A stretch of 64,000 bases of DNA. Origin: Hyphomicrobiales bacterium. Its GTDB lineage: Bacteria > Pseudomonadota > Alphaproteobacteria > Parvibaculales > Parvibaculaceae. Location: the NCBI GenBank assembly GCA_016124805.1, contig WGND01000007.1:101708-165707 (forward strand), given 5' to 3'. The notes beneath the pieces are model-generated. The model was not told where the DNA came from. It searched no databases and saw nothing but the letters and a program-made list of their open reading frames with translations. The first letter of the stretch is position 1; the number at the start of each line of letters is the position of its first letter. Shown here piece by piece: positions 28,323-37,873 of this stretch. The position numbers were made by a program, and so were the translations under genes.

Positions 28323-30384
28323 GCGTCCCCGTTGCCCCCTCCCGATTGTCAGGCGTCAGGCTTGCTGAGCATTCAGCCATGACCTTGCTCGCCCGCGCGA
28401 TCGGGTTCGTCAAATAGAAGTCCTTGATCATCGTGTCAAAGGGTTCGGTGCCCATGGCCACGAGGACCGGCTCCGCCAGATCGCCAGCTGGTGCGATCTC
28501 ATCGCGTTCAGCCAGATGCGGCACATCAGTTGCCATGGCACGACGCAAGGCAGCCAGATCGTCATATGGCAGGGCCGACCCCAGCACAGCAGAGAGAGCG
28601 CGCAGAATGGTCCAGTCTTCACGCGCCTCACCGGGCGGGAAGGCAGCCCGCGCACCGATCTGCACGCGACCTTCGGTATTGACCCAGGTCGATGATTTTT
28701 CGGTATAGGCTGCGGCAGGCAGAATGACATCCGCGCGATGGGCGCCGGCATCGCCATGGGTGCCCTGATAGATGACAAAGGCATTGCCAAGCTTGGCCAT
28801 GTCAATCTCGTCAGCGCCAAGAAGATAGACAACCTCAATATCACCCTTGCCTGCGCCATCAAGGATGCCGGCCACATCGCGCGCCCCCTCACCCGGCAGA
28901 AAGCCGAGATCAAGACCGGCAACGCGTGAGGCTGCCGTGTGCAGCACGTTGAAGCCATTCCAGTCGGCCCGGACCGCATTGGCATTGCGCGCAACGGTGA
29001 TGGCGGCTGCCATCACAGCTTCGCCATCGGCACGCGCAAGCGCGCCCTGACCAATGATGATCAGGGGGTTCTTGGCATCATTCAGCGTCGCCACAAATTT
29101 ATGCGATCCGTCGGCTAGTTCCTTCAGCGTCTGGGGGCCTGCACCGAGATGCTCATAAGGATAGGTGAGATCGAGATTGGGGCCGACAACGGCGATGTCG
29201 ACGCCCGCGCCCTGACGGGCCCGCTTGAGAATGCGGGCATTCAGGATCGGCGCTTCGCGGCGCGGGTCCGCGCCGATGATGAGGATGGCGTCGGCATCTT
29301 CGATGCCTGCAATTGTCGAATTGAAGAGATAGCCGGCACGGCCATGCTTGCCGAGCTTGGCACCGTCCTGACGGCAATCAAGATGCGGCGAGCCAAGACC
29401 GCCCATGAGGTCCTTCAGGGCCTTCATGGATTCAGCGCAGGCGAGATCGCCGGCGATGGCGGCAATGCGGCTCGCATCAGTCGATTTGATCTTTGTCGCG
29501 ATGGCTGCAAAAGCCTCGTCCCATGTGGCGGGGCGCAGCTTACCGTTCTCGCGGATAAAGGGCTTGTCAAGACGCTGTGTCTTCAAGCCATCGGCAATGA
29601 AGCGCGTCTTGTCTGAAATCCATTCTTCATTCACGTCGTCATTCAGACGCGGCAGCACGCGAATGACTTCGCGGCCGCGTGTATCCACGCGGATGTTGGA
29701 GCCGACGGCGTCCATGACGTCAATTGATTCCGTCTTGCGCAGTTCCCAGGGCCGCGCCGTGAAGGCTGTCGGCTTGAAGGTGAGCGCACCCACGGGGCAG
29801 AGATCAACAATATTGGCGGAAAGCTCGGAGGTCAGCGCCTGTTCAAGATAAGTCGTGATCTCCATGTCTTCGCCGCGACCAATAGCGCCTATTTCCGGCA
29901 CGCCTGCCACTTCGCTGGCAAAGCGCACGCAGCGTGTGCACTGGATGCAGCGGGTCATCACGGTCTTGACGAGCGGACCCATGAATTTTTCTTCGACCGC
30001 GCGCTTGTTCTCAATGAAGCGCGAACCATCCATGCCATAGGCCATGGACTGGTCCTGCAGATCGCACTCGCCGCCCTGATCGCAGATAGGGCAGTCCAGC
30101 GGATGATTGATGAGGAGAAATTCCATCACGCCTTCGCGGGCCCGTTTGACCTGCGGCGTGTTGGTGCGCACGACCATGCCATCACCGGCAGGCATGGCAC
30201 ATGACGCGACCGGCTTTGGTGATTTCTCAACCTCAACCAGGCACATGCGGCAGTTGCCTGCAATGGACAGGCGCTCGTGATAGCAGAAGCGCGGAATCTC
30301 GGCGCCCGCTTCTTCACAAGCCTGAAGGAGCGTCGCTCCGTTTTCGACTTCGACCTCGATGCCGTCGACTGTCAATTTGGGCAT
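28315..30384 (-). CDS. nuoG: NADH-quinone oxidoreductase subunit G
   Basis: NuoG is the large Fe-S subunit of the peripheral arm. The product from the ATG at 30384 is 689 residues. An N-terminal [2Fe-2S] ferredoxin domain ([21 protein letters not shown], about residues 33-53) is followed by [18 protein letters not shown] and [16 protein letters not shown] ligand sets for [4Fe-4S] clusters, then a molybdopterin-oxidoreductase-like domain without cofactor. A GTG one codon upstream is also in frame. The ATG shares one base with the stop of the pentapeptide-repeat gene (TGATG), implying translational coupling to that gene rather than to nuoF. Confidence 0.97.
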   Translation of the reverse strand: MPKLTVDGIEVEVENGATLLQACEEAGAEIPRFCYHERLSIAGNCRMCLVEVEKSPKPVASCAMPAGDGMVVRTNTPQVKRAREGVMEFLLINHPLDCPICDQGGECDLQDQSMAYGMDGSRFIENKRAVEEKFMGPLVKTVMTRCIQCTRCVRFASEVAGVPEIGAIGRGEDMEITTYLEQALTSELSANIVDLCPVGALTFKPTAFTARPWELRKTESIDVMDAVGSNIRVDTRGREVIRVLPRLNDDVNEEWISDKTRFIADGLKTQRLDKPFIRENGKLRPATWDEAFAAIATKIKSTDASRIAAIAGDLACAESMKALKDLMGGLGSPHLDCRQDGAKLGKHGRAGYLFNSTIAGIEDADAILIIGADPRREAPILNARILKRARQGAGVDIAVVGPNLDLTYPYEHLGAGPQTLKELADGSHKFVATLNDAKNPLIIIGQGALARADGEAVMAAAITVARNANAVRADWNGFNVLHTAASRVAGLDLGFLPGEGARDVAGILDGAGKGDIEVVYLLGADEIDMAKLGNAFVIYQGTHGDAGAHRADVILPAAAYTEKSSTWVNTEGRVQIGARAAFPPGEAREDWTILRALSAVLGSALPYDDLAALRRAMATDVPHLAERDEIAPAGDLAEPVLVAMGTEPFDTMIKDFYLTNPIARASKVMAECSASLTPDNREGATGTHG

Positions 30385-30668
30385 CACGCATTCCCAGTCG
30401 GTTGTTGCGACGCGTAATACGCCGCAAAAAGGTCAGTGACCAGTAAGCCGTCGATTGAAAATCCATCAAGACGGCAATCGCTGATCGCCATATTCATCAA
30501 ATTCGCATTGTTTATTTTTACGTCTTGCAGATTGGCATCCTCAACGGTGCAGCCCATCAGGTTTACATCCCGGAAAGTCGCGCCACTCAGGGAAACATTC
30601 GTAAATGCCGAGCCCGCAAGATTGGAGTCATTGGCATCGATACGATCAGCAAGATTTTTAAGTTCCAT
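30384..30668 (-). CDS. Pentapeptide-repeat protein inserted between nuoF and nuoG
   Basis: The 94-residue product begins MELKNLADRIDANDSNLAGS and then shows about ten consecutive A(D/N)LXX-type pentapeptides (SNLAGSAFTN, ATFRDVNLMG, ANLQDVKINN, ANLMNMAISD, CRLDG), the pattern of a right-handed quadrilateral beta-helix. It starts 4 bp after the nuoF stop with a CGGAG Shine-Dalgarno 8 nt upstream, and its TGA overlaps the nuoG ATG, so it is fully embedded in the operon. No signal peptide is seen. A role in complex I assembly or regulation is inference from position; short pentapeptide proteins otherwise have varied functions. Codon use looks like the neighbours. Confidence 0.85.
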   Translation of the reverse strand: MELKNLADRIDANDSNLAGSAFTNVSLSGATFRDVNLMGCTVEDANLQDVKINNANLMNMAISDCRLDGFSIDGLLVTDLFAAYYASQQPTGNA

Positions 30669-30672
30669 TGCG

Positions 30673-31959
30673 CTACTCCGCCGCCACTTGGACACCGCGT
30701 TTGTCTGCGATGCGCTCTTCGATTGTGCCCCGGAAATGCCGGATGAGCCCCTGAATGGGCCACGCCGCCGCATCGCCAAGCGCGCAGATGGTGTGACCTT
30801 CAACACGTTTGGTGACATCAAGAAGCATGTCGATTTCTTCAACAGCGGCTTCACCGGACACCAGCCGCTCCATGACGCGCCACATCCAGCCCGTGCCTTC
30901 ACGGCAAGGCGTGCACTGGCCGCAGCTTTCATGCTTGTAGAATGCCGAAAGGCGCGCGATGGCCTTGATGACATCGGTGGACTTGTCCATGACGATCACG
31001 GCAGCCGTGCCGAGACCCGACTGGACGGCCTTGAGCGAGTCAAAATCCATCAACACGTCATCGCAAATCTGCTTGGGCAGCAAGGGAACGGAGGAACCAC
31101 CCGGGATGACGGCGAGCAGATTGTCCCAGCCGCCGCGCACACCGCCTGCATGGCGATCAATCAGCTCGCGCAGCGGGATGCCCATTTCTTCTTCGACATT
31201 GCAGGGATTGTTGACGTGGCCGGAGATGCTGAAAATCTTCGTGCCCGTATTGTTGGGACGGCCAAGACCGGCAAACCATGTCGCGCCACGGCGCAGAATG
31301 GTTGGCGCCACGGCAATCGATTCCACATTGTTCACCGTGGTCGGCGCACCATAGAGACCGCAATTGGCGGGGAATGGCGGCTTCAGGCGCGGCATGCCCT
31401 TCTTGCCTTCAAGGCTTTCGAGCAGCGCCGTTTCCTCACCGCAGATGTAAGCGCCTGCGCCGTGATGGACATAGAGATCAAAGTCCCAGCCCGATCCGGC
31501 GGCATTCTTGCCAAGAAGACCGGCGGCATAGGCTTCGTCAACGGCTGCCTGCAGCACTTCGCGCTCACGAATGAACTCACCGCGCACATAGATGTAAGCG
31601 ACATGGGCATTCATCGCGAAGCTCGCAATGAGGCATCCCTCAATCAGCTTCTGGGGATCGTGACGCAGAATTTCGCGATCCTTGCAGGTGCCGGGTTCGG
31701 ATTCATCGGCATTGACTACGAGGTAATGCGGGCGACCATCAGATTCCTTCGGCATGAAGGACCATTTGAGACCCGTCGGGAAACCCGCGCCACCACGGCC
31801 GCGCAGTCCGGATTTCTTCATCTCGTCGATGATCCAGTCACGGCCCTTGCCGATGATGGCGGCGGTGCTGTCCCAATCACCACGGCGCTGGGCGGATTTC
31901 AGCTCCCAGCCATCAAGACCATAGAGATTGGTGAAGATGCGATCCTTGTCTTCAAGCAT
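30673..31959 (-). CDS. nuoF: NADH-quinone oxidoreductase subunit F
   Basis: NuoF binds NADH and FMN and holds the N3 [4Fe-4S] cluster. The ATG at 31959 (AGGGAGA about 7 nt upstream) gives 428 residues beginning [20 protein letters not shown]; a TTG at 31977 is less likely. Motifs are [15 protein letters not shown] (FMN/NADH glycine loop, about residues 54-68), [19 protein letters not shown] (about residues 174-192) and the cluster ligands [17 protein letters not shown] (about residues 345-361). It overlaps the nuoE stop by 8 bp. Confidence 0.97.
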   Translation of the reverse strand: MLEDKDRIFTNLYGLDGWELKSAQRRGDWDSTAAIIGKGRDWIIDEMKKSGLRGRGGAGFPTGLKWSFMPKESDGRPHYLVVNADESEPGTCKDREILRHDPQKLIEGCLIASFAMNAHVAYIYVRGEFIREREVLQAAVDEAYAAGLLGKNAAGSGWDFDLYVHHGAGAYICGEETALLESLEGKKGMPRLKPPFPANCGLYGAPTTVNNVESIAVAPTILRRGATWFAGLGRPNNTGTKIFSISGHVNNPCNVEEEMGIPLRELIDRHAGGVRGGWDNLLAVIPGGSSVPLLPKQICDDVLMDFDSLKAVQSGLGTAAVIVMDKSTDVIKAIARLSAFYKHESCGQCTPCREGTGWMWRVMERLVSGEAAVEEIDMLLDVTKRVEGHTICALGDAAAWPIQGLIRHFRGTIEERIADKRGVQVAAE

Positions 31960-32587
31960 CGTCGCTCTCCCTGGCAAAGCTTACGGGTGTTACGGGTTCG
32001 GTGAGGCTCGTCAATTTGCCTGCCGGTTCGGATGAACGGCGGCCTGTCTGCGGGCCTGGGTCAACTGTCTTGCCGCTGCGCAGGTCAGCAATGATCTTTT
32101 CCAGACGCGCGGCATCAAGGTCTTCGAAATAATAATCATTGATCTGGACCATAGGCGCATTGGCGCAGGCGCCGAGGCATTCAACTTCGAGCCATGAGAA
32201 TTTGCCATCCGCGCTCACCTGCCCCTCCGGGCCGATATGCTTGCGGCAGGCTTCCTTCAGATCATCGGCGCCGCGCAGCCAGCACGGCGTGGTGCCGCAG
32301 AGCTGCACATAATGCTCCCCCATCGGCGACAGATTGAACATGGTGTAGAAGGTCGCAACTTCGAGGGCGCGGATATAATCCATGCCGAGCATCGTTGCGA
32401 CATAGCGGATCGCAGGTTCCGGCAGCCAGCCGTCATGCTGCTTCTGGGCCTGCCAGAAAAGCGGAATGATCGCCGAGGCCTGCTTGCCCGCCGGATATTT
32501 GGCGATCTGCTTTTCAGCCCAGGCCTTGTTCTCGGGCGTGAATTCAAATGTTTCAGGCTGCTGCGCAGCCAGACGACGCACACTCAT
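31952..32587 (-). CDS. nuoE: NADH-quinone oxidoreductase subunit E
   Basis: NuoE carries the N1a [2Fe-2S] cluster beside NuoF. The 211-residue thioredoxin-fold protein has [31 protein letters not shown] (first ligand pair, about residues 96-106) and [15 protein letters not shown] (second pair, about residues 137-151). The C-terminal 45 residues after [15 protein letters not shown] are a polar extension longer than in E. coli, common in alphaproteobacteria. It overlaps nuoD by 4 bp (ATGA). Confidence 0.97.
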   Translation of the reverse strand: MSVRRLAAQQPETFEFTPENKAWAEKQIAKYPAGKQASAIIPLFWQAQKQHDGWLPEPAIRYVATMLGMDYIRALEVATFYTMFNLSPMGEHYVQLCGTTPCWLRGADDLKEACRKHIGPEGQVSADGKFSWLEVECLGACANAPMVQINDYYFEDLDAARLEKIIADLRSGKTVDPGPQTGRRSSEPAGKLTSLTEPVTPVSFARESDDA

Positions 32588-33762
32588 CGGTCAACCTCAC
32601 CGAAAACAATATCGAGCGACCCAAGGATGGCAGACACGTCTGCAAGCATGTGGCCTTTGCACAGATGATCCATCGCCTGAAGATGGGCAAAACCTGGGGC
32701 GCGGATCTTACATTTATAGGGCTTGTTGGAACCGTCGGAGACGAGATAGACGCCGAACTCGCCCTTGGGTGCTTCCACCGCGGCATAAACAGCGCCTTCG
32801 GGCACATGATAGCCCTCGGTATAAAGCTTGAAGTGATGGATGAGCGCTTCCATGGAGCGCTTCATCTCGCCGCGCTTGGGCGGCACGATCTTGCCGTCGG
32901 TGGCGTGAACCGGTCCCGGCTCCATCATCTCGATGCATTGTTTCATGATGCGCACGGATTCGCGCATCTCATCCACACGGCAGAGATAGCGATCATAGCA
33001 GTCGCCATTCTTGCCGACCGGGATTTTGAAATCGAGTTCCGAATAGGTTTCATAAGGCTGGGCACGACGCAGATCCCAGGCCATGCCCGAACCGCGCACC
33101 ATGACGCCGGAGAAGCCCCAGTCCAGTGCATCTTCCTTGGAGACAACGCCGATATCGACATTGCGCTGCATAAAGATGCGATTGCCGGTCAGCAGACCCT
33201 CGATGTCGTCCACAACCTTGAGGAAGGGATCGCAGAAATCATAAATGTCCTGCAGCAGCTGCGGCGGCAAATCCTGATGCACACCACCGGGGCGCACATA
33301 GGCCGCATGCATGCGTGACCCCGATGCGCGCTCATAGAAAATCATCAGCTGTTCGCGCTGCTCAAAGCCCCAGAGGGGCGGCGTGAGCGCGCCAACGTCG
33401 AGGGCCTGCGTCGTCACATTCAAAAGATGTGACAGAAGGCGACCAATTTCGGAATAGAGCACGCGGATGAACTGGGCCCGGCGCGGCACTTCGATGCCGA
33501 GCAGTCGCTCGACAGCCAGTGCATAGGCATGCTCCTGATTCATCGGCGCCACATAATCGAGGCGGTCAAAATAAGGGACAGCCTGAAGATAGGTCTTGTA
33601 TTCGATGAGCTTCTCGGTGCCGCGATGAAGCAGACCGATATGCGGGTCGACGCGCTCGACGACTTCGCCGTCCAGCTCAAGCACCAGACGCAACACGCCA
33701 TGGGCGGCGGGATGCTGGGGCCCGAAATTGAGATGGAAATTGCGGAGCTGCTGTTCGCTCAT
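32584..33762 (-). CDS. nuoD: NADH-quinone oxidoreductase subunit D
   Basis: NuoD is the 49-kDa subunit lining the quinone site. The 392-residue product shows [20 protein letters not shown] near the start with the His that faces quinone, then [34 protein letters not shown] and a C-terminus typical of the family ([20 protein letters not shown]). Unlike E. coli, nuoC and nuoD are separate genes, the usual alphaproteobacterial state. It lies 3 bp after nuoC. Confidence 0.97.
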   Translation of the reverse strand: MSEQQLRNFHLNFGPQHPAAHGVLRLVLELDGEVVERVDPHIGLLHRGTEKLIEYKTYLQAVPYFDRLDYVAPMNQEHAYALAVERLLGIEVPRRAQFIRVLYSEIGRLLSHLLNVTTQALDVGALTPPLWGFEQREQLMIFYERASGSRMHAAYVRPGGVHQDLPPQLLQDIYDFCDPFLKVVDDIEGLLTGNRIFMQRNVDIGVVSKEDALDWGFSGVMVRGSGMAWDLRRAQPYETYSELDFKIPVGKNGDCYDRYLCRVDEMRESVRIMKQCIEMMEPGPVHATDGKIVPPKRGEMKRSMEALIHHFKLYTEGYHVPEGAVYAAVEAPKGEFGVYLVSDGSNKPYKCKIRAPGFAHLQAMDHLCKGHMLADVSAILGSLDIVFGEVDR

Positions 33763-33765
33763 GGT

Positions 33766-34368
33766 CTAGCCCTCCGCCTTCTCGTCGCCGGGCAGGACGT
33801 AATCAACGCCTTCCCAGGGACTCATGAAATCAAAGCTGCGGAATTCCTGCATCAGCTTCACCGGCTCATAGACCACACGCTTGCGGTCGTCGTCATAACG
33901 CAATTCGACATAACCCGTGAGCGGAAAATCCTTGCGCAGCGGGTAACCGCTGAAACCATAGTCGGTGAGGATGCGGCGCAGATCGGGATGATCGGAAAAG
34001 AGCACGCCATACATGTCGAAGGCTTCGCGCTCGAACCAGTTTGCTACCGGATAAATGCTGACAATGCTCGGAACCGCTGTCTCTTCATCGGTTTCCAGCA
34101 CAATGCGAATACGCTGGTTCTGATGCATGGAAAGCAGATGATAGACAACGTCAAAACGCATCGGGCGTTCGACATGATCAACCGCCGTGATGTCGATCAT
34201 CGTGCTGAACTGGCAGGAAGCGTCATCCCGCAGAAACTTCATGACACGCACAATGCGCTGCGCCTGCACGCGAAGCGTCAACTCGCCGAAGGCAATGCTG
34301 TGGCCCAGAACGGCATCCTCAAGTTGCCCGAGAATGTGGTCAGCAAGATCCTGGAGACTTTCGTCCAT
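33766..34368 (-). CDS. nuoC: NADH-quinone oxidoreductase subunit C
   Basis: NuoC is the 30-kDa peripheral-arm subunit that anchors NuoD and NuoB. The 200-residue product has the family core [20 protein letters not shown] (about residues 105-124), followed by [20 protein letters not shown] and [10 protein letters not shown] 66-bp gap separates it from nuoB upstream; nuoD follows 3 bp later. Confidence 0.97.
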   Translation of the reverse strand: MDESLQDLADHILGQLEDAVLGHSIAFGELTLRVQAQRIVRVMKFLRDDASCQFSTMIDITAVDHVERPMRFDVVYHLLSMHQNQRIRIVLETDEETAVPSIVSIYPVANWFEREAFDMYGVLFSDHPDLRRILTDYGFSGYPLRKDFPLTGYVELRYDDDRKRVVYEPVKLMQEFRSFDFMSPWEGVDYVLPGDEKAEG

Positions 34369-34434
34369 CTATTCGGTCTCAAAACTTATGAGCAGCCAAC
34401 CGCCATGAGACGGAAGGATGCGCGTTTGACAAAA

Positions 34435-35004
34435 TCAGCGGTCGAGCGTGCCCGTCCGGCGGATTTTCTTCTGGAGTGCGAGAATGCCGTAAAGCAAGGC
34501 TTCTGCGGTGGGTGGGCAACCGGGCACATAGACATCGACCGGAACGATCCGGTCGCAGCCACGCACCACGGAATAGGAATAGTGATAATAGCCGCCACCA
34601 TTGGCACAGGAGCCCATGGAGATGACATAGCGCGGGTCCGGCATCTGGTCATAGACCTTGCGCAGCGCCGGCGCCATTTTGTTGGTCAGCGTGCCGGCCA
34701 CGATCATCACGTCGGACTGACGCGGGGAGGCGCGCGGGGCAAAACCAAAGCGCTCAACATCATAGCGCGGCATGGAGGTCTGCATCATTTCGACGGCGCA
34801 GCAAGCCAGCCCGAAGGTCATCCACATCAGCGAGCCCGTGCGCGACCAGTTGATCAGGTCATCAACACTCGTCAGCAGGAAACCCTTGTCGGAGAGCTCG
34901 TCAGAGACCTGACGGAAATAAGCATCATCCGAACCGACCGGCTTGCCCGTGGCAGGATCAACAATGCCCTTGGGGGCGGTAGTGATTTCGGTTTGCGTAC
35001 TCAT
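34435..35004 (-). CDS. nuoB: NADH-quinone oxidoreductase subunit B
   Basis: NuoB holds cluster N2, the last electron donor to quinone. From the ATG at 35004 the product has 189 residues. Adjacent cysteines lie in [12 protein letters not shown] (about residues 62-73), with further ligands in [21 protein letters not shown] and [17 protein letters not shown]. The ATG overlaps the nuoA stop by 4 bp (ATGA); a GTG upstream at 35031 lies inside nuoA and is less likely. Confidence 0.97.
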   Translation of the reverse strand: MSTQTEITTAPKGIVDPATGKPVGSDDAYFRQVSDELSDKGFLLTSVDDLINWSRTGSLMWMTFGLACCAVEMMQTSMPRYDVERFGFAPRASPRQSDVMIVAGTLTNKMAPALRKVYDQMPDPRYVISMGSCANGGGYYHYSYSVVRGCDRIVPVDVYVPGCPPTAEALLYGILALQKKIRRTGTLDR

Positions 35005-35366
35005 TCCCACTCCAACGCGCCTTTCTTCCACTCATAAGCAAAACCGATGGTCAGGATGCCCAGGAAGATGATCATCGACCAGAAGCCGAACATGCCGACA
35101 TCGCCAAGGGCGACAGCCCAGGGGAAGAGGAAGGCCACTTCCAGATCGAAGATGATGAAAAGGATCGCGACGAGATAATATTTCACGTCGAATTTCATGC
35201 GGGCATCTTCAAAAGCATCGAAGCCGCACTCATATGCAGAAAGCTTCTCGGGATCAGGATTGCTCGGGGCGACCAGGAAAGGGGCCACCAACAGGGCCAG
35301 ACCGATGACAAGCGAAAGGCCCATGAAAATGATGATGGGCAGATATTCGCGCAATAGGTCTTCCAT
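35001..35366 (-). CDS. nuoA: NADH-quinone oxidoreductase subunit A
   Basis: NuoA is a small three-helix subunit of the membrane arm. From the ATG at 35366 (AAGGAT Shine-Dalgarno) the product has 121 residues, [20 protein letters not shown] then helices at about 9-31, 63-84 and 91-112. The conserved loop [20 protein letters not shown] (about residues 40-59) contains the Cys and acidic residues near the quinone site. It is the first gene of the 14-subunit operon; its promoter is at 35504-35531. Confidence 0.97.
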   Translation of the reverse strand: MEDLLREYLPIIIFMGLSLVIGLALLVAPFLVAPSNPDPEKLSAYECGFDAFEDARMKFDVKYYLVAILFIIFDLEVAFLFPWAVALGDVGMFGFWSMIIFLGILTIGFAYEWKKGALEWE

Positions 35367-35503
35367 GGACTTATCCTTACAGCCTGCACAGTGACGATCG
35401 ATCGACCGGACTGAGCGCCCCCGCTTCAAAGCATACGATTATTCAGGATGTAGCGCGAAGGGCCCCTCCCGTCACGCCAAAATCGCTATTTGATTGCGGG
35501 CGC

Positions 35504-35531
35504 AGTATAGCCTTCGCATTTGCAGAATCAA
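35504..35531 (-). promoter_or_regulatory. Promoter of the nuo operon
   Basis: On the minus strand TTGATT (35526-35531) and TATACT (35504-35509, one mismatch from consensus) are separated by 16 bp. The leader would be about 130 nt. The 288-bp gap between nuoA and tRNA-Asp holds no coding region I can support. Confidence 0.6.
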
Positions 35532-35654
35532 AGGCTCTCCTGACAATTCATCAGGCAAATAAACGCTTGTTTTTGCAATGCTTCAAGGGGGAAGACGCCA
35601 ATATCGCCCTGCGGGGGAAACATTTGCACAGGTCACATGTGGCGATGGGAAAAG

Positions 35655-35731
<77 letters not shown>

Positions 35732-35825
35732 AGCGCAGCGGCGAACGCCGTCTGAGGTGGCGGTTCATAAGCCGAGGTACAGGTTCTGTCAAGGAACCAT
35801 TATCTGGCTTCAAATCCGGATGATC

Positions 35826-35901
35826 TGGTGGGCGGTGAGAGACTCGAACTCCCGACATTCTCGGTGTAAACGAGACGCTCTACCAACTGAGCTAACCGCC
35901 C
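35826..35901 (-). tRNA. tRNA-Val (anticodon TAC)
   Basis: A 76-nt cloverleaf: acceptor GGGCGGT/ACCGCCC, D-arm TAGCTCAGTTGGTAGAGC, anticodon stem-loop TCTCG-TTTACAC-CGAGA with TAC, T-loop AGTTCGAGTCT, and encoded CCA. It lies 94 bp from tRNA-Asp; the two may be co-transcribed. Confidence 0.96.
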
Positions 35902-36045
35902 CCGTCGCAGATATCCGGAACGCAATACCGCGAAGAATGCCATCTCCTAGCTGATGCATGAATTCTTTGCAATCTCTCCATTGCATGGGGAGCCCATAGA
36001 GTGGAAGCTGCGCCACGATTCATCCCTTTTTGATTGGAAATTGCC

Positions 36046-37311
36046 TTGCTTCGTTCTATCGGCCCGCTGCTGAGTCTTCTCTTTGCCACCTCCATTCTTC
36101 TGGTGGGCAATGGCCTTCTCGGGACGCTTATTCCGCTGCGCGCCGATTTGGACGGCTTTTCCACGGCCAGTGTCGGTGCCATTGGCTCGGTCTATTTTGC
36201 AGGCTTTCTGCTCGGTTGCCTTGGTACACCATATCTGGTGGCCCGCGTCGGCCATATCCGCAGCTTTGCGGTGCTTTGCGCCATTGCCTCGGCAGCACCG
36301 CTCATTCACGGCCTGACGAGCAATGCCTTTGCCTGGGCCCTAATGCGCGGCATGACGGGCTTCTGTTTCGCCGGGCTTTATATGGTCATTGAGAGCTGGC
36401 TCAACGAGCAAGCCACCAATGAGACCCGCGGGCGCATCTTTTCCATCTATCTGATGATCAATCTGAGCGCCCTGACGCTGGGCCAGCTGCTGCTGAATCT
36501 GGCAAGCCCGGCCGTCTTTGCCCTTTTTGCGCTCTGTTCGATCCTGACATCCCTGGCGCTGGTGCCCATCGCCCTCTCCACGACCGCACAGCCCCTGCCG
36601 ATCCAGGCGACACGAATCAATATGAGGAAGCTCTACAGACTGTCCCCGGTGGGGCTTGTCGGCTCTCTGGTGGTGGGCCTGTCCAATGCCCCCTTCTGGA
36701 CGCTGGCGCCTTTCTATGCGAGCACGAAGGGGCTGGATGTGGCGGGCATCTCGTTTTTCATGACGGCGGCCATTGTAGGGGGTGCTGCGGCACAAATGCC
36801 CATCGGGCGACTGTCGGACCGCATGGATCGCCGGACCATGATTGTGGCCGTCTCGATCGGGGCGGCGATTGCCGAAATCGGTTTGGTCTTGGCCGGCAAT
36901 ACCGGCAGTGCCATGATTCTGATGGCAGGCGGGTTTGCCTATGGGATATTTGCCTTCACGCTCTATTCGCTTGTGGTTGCCCATATGAATGATCATGCCG
37001 CCAGCGAGAGTTTTGTCGGCGTATCGGGCGGCTTGCTCATGGCCTATGCCCTGGGCGCCATCATCGGGCCGTCCGTTGCCTCATTCGGCGCCAGCTATCT
37101 GGGGATCAACTTCATCTTCTTTTTTGCCGCTGCTGCCCATGTGCTCTTTGCAGCGTTTGGGCTCTATCGCATGGGCGTCAATCCGGCCCTGCCCGAAGAA
37201 GAACGGGCGGACTTTGTCCTTGTTCCGCAACCCACAGCCTCCGTACCGACCGAACTTGATCCGCGGGCTGACAATGAAGACCCAGCAGCCGACGCCGTAG
37301 CCCAGGCATAA
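36046..37311 (+). CDS. MFS transporter, YcaD-like
   Basis: The 421-residue product has about 12 hydrophobic helices in two halves, with a major-facilitator loop motif GRLSDRMDRRTMIV between helices (about residue 260). The N-terminal half shows GFSTASVGAIGSVYFAGFLLG and a MTGFCFAGLYMVIESWLNEQA segment typical of the YcaD/UMF1-like subgroup. No ATG lies near the start; TTG at 36046 (GGAAA about 6-8 nt upstream) or TTG at 36034 are the options, so the first residues are uncertain. The C-terminus is a 40-residue acidic tail. Substrate unknown. It is isolated on the plus strand, converging with hup. Confidence 0.85.
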   Translation: MLRSIGPLLSLLFATSILLVGNGLLGTLIPLRADLDGFSTASVGAIGSVYFAGFLLGCLGTPYLVARVGHIRSFAVLCAIASAAPLIHGLTSNAFAWALMRGMTGFCFAGLYMVIESWLNEQATNETRGRIFSIYLMINLSALTLGQLLLNLASPAVFALFALCSILTSLALVPIALSTTAQPLPIQATRINMRKLYRLSPVGLVGSLVVGLSNAPFWTLAPFYASTKGLDVAGISFFMTAAIVGGAAAQMPIGRLSDRMDRRTMIVAVSIGAAIAEIGLVLAGNTGSAMILMAGGFAYGIFAFTLYSLVVAHMNDHAASESFVGVSGGLLMAYALGAIIGPSVASFGASYLGINFIFFFAAAAHVLFAAFGLYRMGVNPALPEEERADFVLVPQPTASVPTELDPRADNEDPAADAVAQA

Positions 37312-37341
37312 AAAGGCCGGCATGTCTGACGACAGCCGGCC
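37310..37341 (-). terminator. Terminator between hup and the MFS gene
   Basis: GGCCGGC (37315-37321) and GCCGGCC (37335-37341) form a hairpin; read on the minus strand it is followed by TTTTTA, ending hup. It abuts the stop of the converging MFS gene and may serve that strand weakly. Confidence 0.7.
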
Positions 37342-37381
37342 CTTCAAATTCAACTCGGCATCCGGTCAGACCGGCACCTTC

Positions 37382-37657
37382 TTAGCTGTTCACGGCGTCC
37401 TTCAGACCCTTGCCAGCCTTGAACTTCGGCTGCTTGGACGCGGGGATCTGAATTGTTTCGCCGGTACGCGGATTGCGACCTTCCGTTGCCTGACGCTGCG
37501 ACACGGTAAATGTGCCAAAGCCGACCAGACGCACTTCATCGCCTTTCTTCAGCGTGTCGGTGATGATGTCGAAAGTAAAATCGACTGATTTAGTCGCATC
37601 GGCCTTTGACAGACCTGTGCGGTCTGCGACTTCTGCAATGAGATCGTTCTTGTTCAC
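37382..37657 (-). CDS. hup: HU family nucleoid DNA-binding protein
   Basis: HU bends and compacts DNA without sequence specificity. The 91-residue product starts MNKNDLIAEVADRTGLSKAD (helical dimer body) and contains VRLVGFGTFTVSQRQA followed by the signature GRNPRTGETIQIPASKQPKFKAGKGLKD (about residues 58-85), with the Pro at the tip of the DNA-wrapping arm. Length is typical. It lies downstream of lon, an arrangement common in proteobacteria, with its own promoter at 37706-37735. Confidence 0.97.
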   Translation of the reverse strand: MNKNDLIAEVADRTGLSKADATKSVDFTFDIITDTLKKGDEVRLVGFGTFTVSQRQATEGRNPRTGETIQIPASKQPKFKAGKGLKDAVNS

Positions 37658-37705
37658 GTTGGGCCCCTTTCGATGCGAGTGGGAAAATTTCCCTCAAGGC
37701 ATATG

Positions 37706-37735
37706 AGTCTACCCGCCCATGGTTAAGGCGGTCAA
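37706..37735 (-). promoter_or_regulatory. Candidate promoter of hup
   Basis: On the minus strand TTGACC (37730-37735) and TAGACT (37706-37711) are separated by 18 bp, about 50 bp upstream of the hup ATG. Confidence 0.5.
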
Positions 37736-37833
37736 AGTAAAAACTGCGGAAATCTGCGGAAAAACAAAAAGTATCGCACTGCAGCATGCGAATAAAGTGG
37801 CTTATTTATCCAAATAGGACGCGAACGGATGAT

Positions 37834-37860
37834 CGCCACGTCCTATTTCAGGACGTGGCG
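37834..37860 (-). other. Perfect 11-bp hairpin after lon
   Basis: CGCCACGTCCT and AGGACGTGGCG arms flank a 5-nt loop 14 bp after the lon stop codon. No U-tract follows, so it may be a 3'-end stabiliser rather than a classical terminator. Confidence 0.5.
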
Positions 37861-37873
37861 TCACCGATCACTT

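Noticed and set aside
35732..35825. Possible third tRNA between tRNA-Asp and tRNA-Val
   Set aside because: No T-loop or acceptor pairing found in this 94-bp spacer.
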